From assembly GCF_037975245.1 (NCBI RefSeq), contig NC_092561.1, positions 20,593,008-20,657,007 on the forward strand: a DNA stretch of 64,000 bases, given 5' to 3'. Under the pieces are notes generated by a model. It had not been told where the DNA came from. It worked only from the letters and a program-made list of their open reading frames with translations, and did not search any database. The DNA is from Apostichopus japonicus. Lineage: Eukaryota; Echinodermata; Holothuroidea; Aspidochirotida; Stichopodidae. Both the position numbers and the translations under genes were made by a program. Positions 11,203 through 22,923 of the stretch are shown here, in pieces (within the stretch, counting starts at the first letter, position 1; every line of letters begins with the position of its first letter).

Positions 11203-13775
11203 AAGCCACGCGATCGAAATAAATATAAATGCCGCTATGTCCGCTACAAGTTGAAATAAATATTGAGTCTGATATCAATGATAGATATGTGTCATTTGCA
11301 ATGTTTGTTGTAAGTATTAAGCTGAGTGGCTCTCAGGTTAAAATTAAAAAATAAATGCAAGAACATTTTAAACTATATAATTTCAACGGATTACAGTGGT
11401 CTAACATGTTTAGGTCTATGAAAAAGTCATTGTACAACTTGTAAATTATTTCCATGACTAAGATCAGTTCTCAAGGTACAATCGTTGTTGCCCCTTACTA
11501 ATGGGCACATGTAATATGTACCGTTGTAAGTCGTGACGCATCATCAATCGAATTCCACATAACGGTATAAAGTCACTGAGATTAAGCCAACATAAAATAA
11601 AATAAGGTACACCGACATAAACATTCAAATATCAACAATACTTTGACAATGAATAAACATCGGGATAGCCCTATAATAAACAATCTAAGCCTCTTACGGA
11701 TATGTTGGAGTTAGAATTTAGGTATTCATTTCGTATTAAAATGTACGTCAAGCTGGGTAAAGTGGATCTTCACCAACTTGGATGGTAGGCCAATAGCTGA
11801 CATTTTTTTTGTATACAAATGTATAATGTATAAAGTAGGTAACTACCAATGCCAACAGACTTGTATCATGTAATATAGCAAATATGAGATATGCATATGT
11901 TATATGTATTTGTTATAGATTGCAACTAGACAAAGATACTGAATCTACTAAATAAATACAATATATTAGGAAACCACTACTAACTAAGTGCACATTTGAA
12001 TTATACTTCAGTACAATTTAAGAAGTTTTGATTTCACATATTTCACGTCAAGAACATTTGTTCACTTGGCAAACATTACATCATAGAGTATGAAGCTCAG
12101 AATATTGATTCAGAGTATACATACTGTATACATAAGGATAAAGAATCAAATCTAGTTTAATATTCCGTATACATTATTGGATCATTTTGTGTTATTTCAC
12201 TAACAAACTAAACTAACAATCCACGTTTTCTTTTATATGCTTCGAGTAACTGTCACAATTGCATGGAGGAAGCAGTTGTTTTCAATCGACAAAATAAACG
12301 TACGCATTGCGAAACTAGCGAAGTCACATGAACATTTCCCCGTGAGACTGGTAGACTGAACATACTGGTCACTGAAATTATTTAAAGGGCATGACCAGGA
12401 TTTTGTTTTAAAGGTTTTGCGGTGTTTTAACATCCATCGTTACAAAACGCTAATGCTCTAAACAAAGTAATGTTACTCTACAACATAATTTATGCGTCAA
12501 ACTTCATTGGTCATGTTTATTAGTACTGTCGTATCATCACATATCATGGTCTTAAAGGAATGATTTATGCAGAACATTCACAAGTGTAAGTGTCAATGAA
12601 TATTTATGAAAAGGATCAGACTATTGAACAACTATAGAATAATGTATTAGCTAATTCTCAATGACAACACAAACCGAATTGATGCATGTTACGTCACGGT
12701 TCTGTACTGTCACCCCTGTAACCACGGTTAAGATTAACGATTCTTGGATATCTCCCGTTCCCTCTGTTACAGACCTGAGTGTTATTTTTATGATTAACTC
12801 ACATTGACGGCTCATGCAAATAACATATCTACCGCTCTGCTTCACACGCTATAAGAAGATTTAGCCAATTTGCAAACATCTTGATCAAAATTTGACCGAG
12901 ACAATTATCTATACTTTTGTTTTATACAGACTTGACTGTTATAACAGCCTTTTTTTGGTCTTCCTGATTACTAATTCTCTTAGCATCAGCGCATTTAAAA
13001 CATTGCCGCCAAATTAGTTACCCTCACAGATAACATATACCACTTTAAACATATTCTCCACCAATTTCATTGGCTTCCTGCTTCTGGAAGAGTAAAGTAC
13101 AAACTTCCCACCCTCACTTACAAAGCCATTCGTGGTTTTGCCCCAAACTATATTACAACTTACTCACCTTACAAATTCCAACTCGCTTACTAAGATCTAA
13201 CAGTGATATTCTCCTAAAACCACCAAAAATTAGTATGGTGAGCGTCCTTTTCAATTTGCAGCCCCCAAACTCTGAAACAATCTGTCTCCCCACCCACATT
13301 AGAAATACCCCTACAACAGATAAATTATACATCGTCATAAAAACTCACTTATTTACGTGCTACTCTCATTGGACCTTGTAATTATTTCGATCCTTTCGTG
13401 TATCTTTAAGTTTTTGTTCTACTTTGCTGTAGTTTTGTACTAATTTTTTTTTTGTAAAGCACATTGAGATCGTCGGTATATTGCGATATGTAAATAAGTA
13501 TTATTATTATCTCTTTATTCAATATAAACTTTTGACGATGTGTTTAAATATAGATATCGATGACATAATATTCACCTTACAATATGTATTTGTTTTCCTT
13601 TGCATTGTGCATAGAAATTGTAAATTATGGCAGGAAAACTTTTTAATATGAAATTTCTTGTGCGGACTGAGATTAAGGAAGTAATAAGTGTTATAGTTCT
13701 TTTAAATGTAAATTCGACATTGACATTGACATTGATTCATATTCCTATTGAAACTACTAATCTCAACATTAGATA
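11203..13775. repeat. Segmental duplication copy 2 (3' flank of receptor A)
   Basis: Partner of 1-1310. The two copies are collinear from about 20 bases after the A stop to 'ctactaatctcaacatta' (13753-13770, matching 1288-1305). Copy 2 is longer, mainly because of sequence around 12530-13515 that includes a LINE 3' end. Confidence 0.75.
13030..13515 (+). mobile_element. 5'-truncated non-LTR retrotransposon (LINE) 3' end
   Basis: The frame from about 13048 reads H-I-L-H-Q-F-H-W-L-P-A-S-G-R-V-K-Y-K, then L-T-Y-K-A-I-R-G-F-A-P-N-Y. This is the conserved C-terminal block of CR1/L2-like reverse transcriptases, interrupted by stops and frameshifts. A later block reads F-A-A-P-K-L. The 3' end has the typical 'gtaaagcacattgagatcgt' sequence and an ATT repeat tail at about 13497-13511. 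It is dead and absent from the paralogous segment 1-1310. Confidence 0.8.
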
Positions 13776-13905
13776 GGAATCTCGACTGTACGATTGTTAT
13801 AAGGACAACATTGAGGTTTGATATGGCGGACACTGTACACCGAAGAGACCAGCACACTTTATTACATATATATAGGTGCTTGCTGGAAGTTTTTCACTGT
13901 TTTGG

Positions 13906-13911
<6 letters not shown>

Positions 13912-13937
<26 letters not shown>

Positions 13938-13938
13938 G
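13912..13938. repeat. AT dinucleotide microsatellite
   Basis: An uninterrupted TA run of about a dozen units downstream of the LINE fragment, with no coding context. Confidence 0.9.
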
Positions 13939-14471
13939 CTGTTATTTGTTGGTATCAATGCTGCTTCCCCTGTTATAACACATTAATACAAAACAACGAA
14001 ATTATGCGAACACTAAGGTTATGAACTTGATAAATTATGACGTAGAGCGTTGTTGTCGTGAAAGCAAAGCCACCTTTATCTTAAATGTAAAATGTGTTTT
14101 ATTTTAGTAACAGCTTGTACATAGTTCCCATTTTGACTACATGTACTGTTTACGACTTTAATCTTCGTGTTTCCATAATCGTGAAATAAACACTTTGCAT
14201 TAACATCTGTTTAAGGTATGTCCTTCTTTTAGCATTGTCCTATGTTTAATGACAGGCTTGTGTAGAATCTGAGTATTAAAACGTATTAAACCTTTCACCG
14301 TGATGTATCGGCGGACGGATTGTACGCTTAAGAATTGAAAGTGAAGGTAACATTGACATATTGAGAAAAAAACACCAATTCAACGATATATCTCCAACAT
14401 ATAAAATGAAAATATCAAATAAACTACGTATCGTTCTAACAAACTTCAACTGAGTTTATCAGTACCAATGC

Positions 14472-14514
14472 CCGCTTCTCGGCCTTTGGCTAAGATCATG
14501 TGTAGTATCTGTTC
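14472..14514 (+). pseudogene. U2 snRNA 5'-end-like fragment
   Basis: The sequence 'cgcttctcggcctt', 'tggctaagatcatgtg' and 'tagtatctgttc' matches the first ~44 nt of U2 snRNA, including the branch-point recognition block GTAGTATC, with one T missing. The match stops abruptly. No Sm site or 3' stem-loops of U2 follow, so this is not a functional U2 gene. It may be a truncated pseudogene or the head of a U2-derived SINE. Confidence 0.7.
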
Positions 14515-17500
14515 CCTTTCGAGGTGAATGGTGATGCACACCTGATGATTACACAGTCACAGTCCCGATGCAAGGGGACTGGGGTTGAGAGCGGATCAGT
14601 CGTTCAGTAGTTTGGTTTTCGTGCCCAGGTTCTTTCATGGGCGACTTTTTCTTAAAAAGTATGGCCACATGTTAACAAGTATTTAACTCATGTCCCTAAA
14701 GAAAATAACATTACAGGGGGAAACATTCCTAGAAGTAGGCCCGGAAAGAAATACAAAACAAAAACCCTAATTAAATAGATACGTATGGCTAATTATGACA
14801 AAAGTAAGATGTAACTTGTTAATGGGGCCATAAAGACGGATATGGTAGTGTCCTTAACATTTTATTGCGCAATAACTGAATCTTGTCTTAAGGATTTCCT
14901 TCCTGAGATACTTTGTGTCCATAAGGGGGGAAAGGCCGCCAACTGTATGCATTCTCGTAACATATTTTATTAGTTTCCAAACTTGTAGGAACTGCTGCGC
15001 AAGCGCTCTTTCCTTTTTGGCTAATTATTCAGTGTTTTGTCCTATCAATGGAAATCGGTCATAGGCCTAATGTTGTATAATTGATCATTAGCTGTTTGGC
15101 AGTCGTACGCTACAGTTCATCACAATGTGTTACAAAATGCATGTGGCGGTATTAACAAATTAAAGGAACGGATATCTTGCAGTTCAATTGCCAAACGTGC
15201 GATTCCCGGTTTCCATCCATTGAGGCCTCCAACCAATCCCGTTCCTTCATTTTCATTCCAACATTTCATGATCGAAGGCCACTGCTTTAGAATTGCAAGC
15301 ATCTTTCAAAGGTTTCGACATTGTTTCTCTGCATGGTAGCGCAATCTCAATGATCCGTTCCTTCATGGACCAGCTGCCATTTAGAAATCGAAAAGTAAGC
15401 AGCCTGGATGGACTCAAAGAAACGAACAACAGACAACTCCGGGTGGCTCGATCATTAGTACCTTCCTGGAATGAGTTAGGAGTATATTTATTCACCATTG
15501 TTGCTAATAATATCGTGCGTCCTGCCGAAGGTTCTTTAAGTTTACCACGCAACTGCAACCATATGAGCAGTAAGTTTGCCGTACCCCATAACGTTTGGAA
15601 TACAGTGAATAAGCTGAAGTTGAAGATGTGTAGCAATACGGTCAATTCTATAAGAAAGTTTAACTTGTGGTTAAACGCAAGTCTTACCTACAATTTCTTA
15701 GAAGGCGTACAAAACTGCATTTTGAACCTGACTAGCCTCCGTCAGTTGAACAAATAAAACGTATTATTGCTGATAATCATGGTTGATCAACCTTTTTGTA
15801 TTCATAGATAAGTTGATAGATCTTTTTTCTAATTTATAACATAGATAAGTTCAAATTCCGACACCTCATTATCGTCATGAATTTGAATAATTGTGAATTA
15901 TTCCACGCAATCAAGATGCGGGCTATATATTGTTATTTTAGTTACATAGTTTGGTAGTTAATCAATTACTAATTTGGTGAGAAAAAAAAGGTTAACCATG
16001 CTGTCATATGCTAATATAGGTACAGTGGAGAAGTGATAATTAGTTACTCGCTAGTAGCATTCCTTTCCACATGATACAAAACGTAAGGTAGTTGCCAGAT
16101 CTGAAAAACGCGGGTTGGCTTATTAATACTATATTGTTAATATAAAGCGTTCCGTATATGTAGTACATGATAAACAACGCAGTGTGCTATGAGTATGTAT
16201 TATATTTGAATAATACAGCGAGCACCATGTACCGTGCACTACTATTAGGGAAAGGTAATATTACATATTTAAGTTGTAAGAGCCCCCTCAACTTTTCACT
16301 GTTACTAAATACTAAATTTAATATTGATAGAAAACAAAACGTTTGTAACGTGAATCTAGTACCTCTAGGATGGGATATATGCTGATCATTTTATGTCAGA
16401 TCGTCAGTAAAATGTGGACTCGGAATTCTCGTAAGCTATTTCGAATTGTCCACAATATGTTTCTTGTGCTTCATAGTATATATTATATACGATAATTATT
16501 GATATAAAATCGTAATTTCTGTTGATGGTTTCGTTGATATCATGTATATTTCACCATGGAAATCTCAGGTAGAATTCCATTTTTTCTCAATAATCATTAA
16601 GGAACTGAATCCGGAGTGTGAAGTGAAAAAATATTCTACCAACGGTTCAGTATAAATCTCATCGGCAGATGGTGATTTACATTTTAGAAACTTATCACAA
16701 ACGTGCAGTCCCTCTGTCTTCCATCTCTTACATCGGAACACAAAGATTGGTTAGTCGTAGATTAACTAAGCTCATTTGTAAGCAGATGTATCATGAGTGC
16801 AGAGAAGATGCTCAAAGTACTGTTGTCATACCACAATTATTTGCTCCATGGACTAACTAAAGTCGTAGCTTTCCAAGGCCGCTAGAGCTTAGATAGAAGT
16901 TTTCAACTGACATGTCTATCCATCATATGATATATCTGATGGCTATTACATCCCATTTATTTGCTACCATGACCGTTTAGATTGTTGAGCTAGAACAGAT
17001 CAAATGTTAGCATGATGCTCCTCAACCCAGTGACAGCTCTTGTTGCACCCACGATTTTCTAAAATACTTTTTTAATGCCTTAACTCATCTCAATTTTCCA
17101 GACTTTTTAGACCATCGGTAGTTCATTTCATCCTCTTCAACAGCCAACCAAGAATGATGGAGACAAACAATATGCCAAAAACAAAACACTAGAGTAGGTC
17201 ACCTTAGGACTATTTTCTGTTAGGAATATTTTCCGGTTATCCTTGCAGGCGGACATATCCTACTCTAATTGTGATACGGTACCTACTGTGACAGCTAAAA
17301 TTAGGTTAAGATAAACATAGCTACGAAACCCCTACCATACAGAATGGAATATACCGTCTTCGCTTTGCATTACAGTCAGTTTCCAGTATGATATATGGCA
17401 CCTTTGAATAAAAATTAATCAGGCGAAGATTATGTAGCATTCCAAATGTTCAATCGTTATTAGTTTTCACCTCATATAAATATGTGACTTAATAGCCAAC

Positions 17501-17958
17501 CTCGATTCAAAATTTATCAAGCGGTGTGGCAATTGACATGCAGCTTAGAGTCATCATTATGCCTGATGTGTAACTCACTACTGGATGTGAAATATATATC
17601 ATGTCCATTACTGTGTTCTGTACGTCAAATGTAGTCACGTGATGTCATTTTTATTCAATGTCGTATCCTTTCTACGCTTCCGTATAAATATTACTTTTAT
17701 TATCTTGTATTAGATTACTGGTAGAGGCATTTTCCAACTACTGAATGAGAACTACATGTCTTGAAAACCGATATAGTGCTAGACTGAACCAGATTTGGAG
17801 CATTTATTTAACTTGGACAATTAATGGTGCTGACCAATTGAGGGCATCTGTAGAAGTGCTGGAATTTTCGTAGATGTTAGCGTTGCGAAGAGGGTTAATA
17901 AACCTAAATAAAACATAGCTCTAGTATCAGTTCTCACAAAAATAAACAAGCAACATAT

Positions 17959-17978
17959 CACACACACACACACACACA
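17959..17978. repeat. CA dinucleotide microsatellite
   Basis: About nine to ten CA units in AT-rich intergenic DNA. Confidence 0.9.
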
Positions 17979-19028
17979 AAAACACGTTAGGGCTACGGCT
18001 CTTCCTAAGTTCATTCACAAAATCGTTAACGTTGACGTCTTTCTATGATATTAAGACTAATATGATAGTTTTAACATTACATACTGAAATGCAAAGTCCA
18101 CGCTAACAAGCAGACTCTCAAGGCAAGGCGGTTGACATTTGGGTTTCCACAAATTCCATGTTGACTAATGTCATTTTCTCTTTGGACGTTATTTTGTTGC
18201 ATTTGAGTGATTGTCCTTGTTTTGCTCCCCCTCCCCCACCCCTACCAACAGAATATTATTTTATGTGCATGTCAACATTTCGATGTATTCAAGAGTATTT
18301 TGGGACATTTGGAATAAAACTTGACATGGATAGGTGATATTTCCAGAGGATGACACACCTGCAGAGAAACCTCGTTTCATACTGGCTTTCCCTTTAAATG
18401 GCGATCTTTCCTTTCGAAATTCCTTTTAATGTTCAATTACTTCCTCGTTGTTCTATATACTTTCTTAATCTTATAAAATGACTCATCATTATTTTTACAA
18501 AGTGAGGTTGTGGTACAGACAGTGCTAAATATCTCCTTTACTGTTATAATATAGAAATATTTTGCTGAAAAGCATGAATCTATACGCTACGGTACAAACG
18601 AATTTATAAACAACTTCAGAAGGCCAGCTTCCAGCACGAGCTTGAAAGAATGAAACAGAATTCTGTTTCATTAATTTCCGTAAGTTGTCGCATCGTGTAC
18701 AGATCAGACTATTTAACCATTTTCATTCAGTGTGCAAACGATTACTGTTGTATTACGCTGGGTATCAGTCAACGTTCCGAGCAGATTACGTTATGATATT
18801 GATAATTTTATTACTGAAAACGAATGTATTCCACTGAAGATTACACTACAGTAGAGCCAATTTTAAACGAGGTTCTCTGTCTCATTCGATAATTGGATCA
18901 ACGTGGTATTGCAGCTATAACGTGTACAATTGTTAGTGCTGGTTTGCGTGTATTCCTTTACGTTCTTTTATCTTGGAACCGCAGAAATTTTCAATTCGTA
19001 AACAATAAGGAACATTAATTAAATCATC

Positions 19029-19433
19029 ATGCATGTTTATTTCTTTCTGGGATCCTTATTTTTCATCCATTGTTGCATGAGCAGTAGCGGTTGTATTGAT
19101 TATGAATATCGAGATGAAAGTACAACCGCAGTCATCGGTCAAAATGTCACCTTACAATGTGGAATATATGGAAACTGTCCATTCTTTTATTGGTTCATCT
19201 ACCTTCCAAATACAAGTCGCATTCACCTCTATAAAAACGAATGCAATGACAACTATAAAATATGTCACACAACAACATATGATGGACGAAACGTTCTTCG
19301 TTTATCTGACATAGATAATCGTGTAGCTGGACATTACCAATGTCTTTGTGCCACAAACCCACCATATGCCTTTGCGTGTCAACGATTGATTGTCGTTTGC
19401 CAATTTGAAGTCTATGTCGAGAAAAAATTGGTG
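19029..19433 (+). CDS. Receptor B exon 1: signal peptide and Ig-like domain 1
   Basis: 135 codons, phase 0 donor 'gtg|gtaagaa'. The start and exon end correspond to A exon 1. The F-strand Q-C-L-C and terminal C-Q-F-E-V motifs are shared with A. Confidence 0.88.
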
Positions 19434-22400
19434 GTAAGAATTTGTATATTTTAAGAAAGACCTTTAAAGTAAGCTTTAAAATAGATTAGACATAAGATTA
19501 ACAATTGAGATGGAATAACAAAGTGTTAAGCAAAACTTGATCATGCTCTCCGTTGTAATGACGAGTTTATGATATAACGCTTACAAATGCATTGTTAATC
19601 GAAATTCCTTACTTTAGTATTTACATAGATGTTCTTCGTCTGATCTTAGTTTCAAGAAAGGAAACAGTTTACGATTTCTCTTTCAGTGCTATCCGTTTTC
19701 TATCATGAATTAATTAGCATGCCGTTTTAGGTCTGCATATGCATTATTATAATCATTTCCGAATAGGACGTTGTATGTTAATTTATGATTATTAGGAGAA
19801 AACCCCTGACTGTGTTATTATTATTCCGTCGATAAACATGCATCAATGTTTGAAATATATTTTGGTTTCAGTTCAATTCAAGTAGTATTGGTAACACGCA
19901 GACTCATGTAATCAACGTTACAGAAGGTGAATACATAAGAGTGAAGTGTCCAAAGAACAGTAACCGGCACAACTGTTCGGAAGGTAGGTGTAAACTTAAG
20001 ACCTACGTAGGGTTTCCAAAACTTAATGTGTTTGATTAAAAAATTGCTGTAGACTGTTATCAGTGTATTTTCTTGGTATGAAATCAACAAATCTTAACGG
20101 TTTCCAAGATACATAAATGGTATTGGCCCTATATGCTGTTTGTTTTCCATCGAACAGCATTAACGACCATTCGAACGGTTTGTCGGTGACGTTGGAGATG
20201 AACTTAAACATCTCATAAACTCCAATTAGTTTTCGATGAAGAAAATCCTCGTGTCACTTTTCAGTATTAAGAGGTAATCTCTTGAAGCCACATATTAGTT
20301 GGATTGTACCTGAGTGTTATTCTCACTAAGCCATGTCACAAATGGGTTTAAGGTTCTGCAATTAATAAGGACCTTCATCAACGACAATATTATATAATGT
20401 ACAAGGAAGGTTTTCGCGATTGACCCCAACCCCCTCCCTGGAAAAGAATGGATAAAACTGTCGAATATTTTACATGAACTGTCGAAATTCCAATTTTGTT
20501 CTTACATTTTTGAAACAAGTTCTAACCAATTTCTACAAGACTTTTTATACCGCAAACGTTCGAGGAAAACATTTCAAGAATGTATTCAAAACCTGAAAAG
20601 AAAATGGGGTACTTAGCTGGTATTTCCATATAAACAGTTAAACTTATGAGAAAGAAGAAAGAAGGGAAAACAGTTGAAATTTTGAGAAAAAGGAGAAATA
20701 AAGAATGGAAAAGGTCTTATTTCCAACGTTCCATTGATGCATCGTACCGTCTACAAACTAGAATTCTTCTGAGGAATACCCTAAACCAGACCGGTTTACT
20801 ATCTTTCAACTCACTGTTAATTATTCCTATAACGCCACTGCTTCAGCATTTGAACTAAGGTAGCGATAGACCAAACCAGAAATAGTGTAGCTATAAAGTT
20901 TAGCATTTGCCAGGTGCTGTCACAAGCAATTCTAGCAAAATTAACTTTCAAAAACATTATATCCAAATTTTGTTCCGGAATTAGGCCAGTTCATTGTTTT
21001 GATCTCCTTAACTAAACTTTTTATATGAACTGTCAATTTTTTAACTTTTTCTTACATTTTACATACAAGTTCTTACCATTGATGCATCGTACCGTCTACA
21101 AACTAGAATTCTTCTGAGGAATACCCTAAACCAGACCGGTTTACTATCTTTCAACTCACTGTTAATTATTCCTATAACGCCACTGCTTCAGCATTTGAAC
21201 CAAGGTAGCGATAGACCAAACCAGAAATAGTGTAGCTATAAAGTTTAGCATTTGCCAGGTGCTGTCACAAGCAATTCTAGCAAAATTAACTTTCAAAAAC
21301 ATTATATCCAAATTTTGTTCCGGAATTAGGCCAGTTCATTGTTTTGATCTCCTTAACTAAACATCGCATTCTTGCGATGTAGGAATCACGTTCTAGTGTT
21401 TAGGAGTGATTAAACCTACAAGCTTTTGCAAGGTTTTTGTAATCACTTCCCACTCTTTATACCTGACATTTTGTCTGGATATATATTGTTGTATTCTATT
21501 AAAGATAGAGAGTCTGAAATATAGCTTTACGAAACGAGTCGAAACTATGATATCTCTGACTTTACTTACTTTAAGTTTGGCTGAAATTGTTTCCTCCGGA
21601 AGGACGACGATTTGTTTAAATGGCAGCGCCTTATGCCGCTGTTTATATTTTGTATCAATGCATACAGTTTTATGTGAGAAGTATGACGTGTGAATATGAG
21701 GGTAGAAGTGGAAGATTGCCAGATTTACCACAACACAGCAAACATTACGTCTAATCATGAAAAACTTTTTATTAAGGTTTGCTAATAAACCAGAAATTTT
21801 CATCTCTGTAAAATAAACTATCTTTACTTTAGAGAACCAGAGAAATTCACCAAATCAAAGTTGAACTTCAAAGAAAGCTCACGATTTGTGAAACTGTTAA
21901 AAAAATGGTAGTTTTCAAGATAATATGGACAGCAAATTTTCTTTATATTCAAGATTCATCGAAAAGGTTCACTGCAACAAGATCTCATCAAAATTGCTTC
22001 ATCGAATGTAACTGTAGTAGGATAGGCGCCACATGGGTTACCATCAACGTATTGCAACGTGAAACTACCACAACGTCCAAAACTACCACAACGTCAACTT
22101 CAACGACCGCAGCCGTACATTCTATTGCATCAACCACATCATTGGCGAGTTATAGTAAAGAACAAATGACAGATGGTAAGACACACAACCCAGTCAGTGC
22201 CGGTACTGGTATGTCCTCTAACGATAATTACATTACTATCGTGATCGCTCTGGTAATAGTAGCTATATTTCTATTGATAGTGGCTGTCGGCTTATGCGTC
22301 TATCTCAGGTCTTCCAAGACTAAACGAAAATCAAACTCAGAAACCAAGAATAAAGCAATGTTCCCACAGTCAACATATGCATCTGCTCCTACGTATGCAA

Positions 22401-22822
22401 TGATTGACAAAGAAAGATATGGAAATGCAACAGCAGGAATTGATGTTGCAGAATTGAAGGAAACAACAAATAGTGACGCATTAGAGAGTGGTGTCGAATA
22501 CCCTGTAGTGAATCCTAAGCCAGGTCGTGTGGAGGAGAAAACTGAACAGACTACTACGTCGAACATTTCTTCAGAGAAGGAAAATAAGAACAGCATGAAT
22601 TATGAGAACGTAAATGAATTACAATCCAAATTACCAAAAAATAACGGAGATGCGTTAAACAAAGACGATTACGATACCGACAACATTAAATCTTCAAAAC
22701 TTAACTCTGAAGTAGGTGACTCGAAGTTTGTTCATATTCCAGAGTATGCAGAAGTAAATCACTACGCGACAAATGATGATGACGTATCTGTTTTGTATGC
22801 TTCTGTTGACAAACCTCGTTAA
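19029..22822 (+). CDS. Receptor B: two-domain Ig-like receptor with ITIM-like tail
   Basis: Predicted three exons: 19029-19433, 19872-19983, 21954-22822 (1386 nt, 461 residues). Residues 1-18 are a signal peptide. Ig-like domain 1 has Cys44, Trp55 and G-H-Y-Q-C at Cys105. Exons 2-3 make a split second domain (Cys161 to Cys187/Cys191), followed by a Thr-rich stalk at about 209-235. A membrane helix spans about 266-289, with a Lys/Arg stop-transfer. The 170-residue tail has VEYPVV (Tyr355) and VLYASV (Tyr454), both fitting the ITIM consensus, plus YENV (Tyr389, Grb2-type) and YAEV (Tyr437). In known families ITIMs recruit SHP-type phosphatases. That role here is inferred. Paralogue of A. Confidence 0.87.
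19872..19983 (+). CDS. Receptor B exon 2: first half of Ig-like domain 2
   Basis: 112 nt, acceptor 'tttggtttcag' and donor 'gaag|gtaggt'. It encodes residues 136-172 with 'VTEGEYIRVKCP'. Length and phase are identical to A exon 2. Confidence 0.85.
20731..21363. repeat. 288-bp tandem duplication in receptor B intron 2
   Basis: 20731-21018 and 21076-21363 are almost base-for-base identical, with one difference noticed (aactaagg versus aaccaagg), offset by 345 bases. The near-identity implies a very recent duplication, or an assembly artefact. A related single sequence is present in gene A intron 2 near 9240-9510. Confidence 0.9.
21954..22822 (+). CDS. Receptor B exon 3: half domain 2, stalk, membrane helix and ITIM tail
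   Basis: 869 nt from the acceptor 'tatattcaag' to the stop at 22820-22822. The exon carries everything from C-F-I-E-C-N-C to the C-terminus. The internal GATG|GTAAG at 22175/22176 is a potential donor, the same one that gene A appears to use. Confidence 0.88.
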
Positions 22823-22849
22823 ACGTGGTTCCCACCTTACGCAGATATA

Positions 22850-22923
<74 letters not shown>

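Larger units (their letters stand above)
11183..19028. other. Intergenic region between receptors A and B
   Basis: It contains the duplicated 3' flank (11203-13775) with a LINE 3' fragment inserted, an AT microsatellite, a U2-like fragment and a CA repeat at 17959-17977. The B upstream duplicate starts near 18230. The open frames at 15120-15757 overlap on both strands and match nothing I recognise. No additional gene is supported. Confidence 0.6.

Noticed and set aside
15120-15757. Overlapping open frames of 130 and 154 codons on opposite strands
   Set aside because: No recognisable domain, no splice or family context, and both strands are open over the same DNA, which suggests a chance low-stop stretch or an unrecognised dead repeat.
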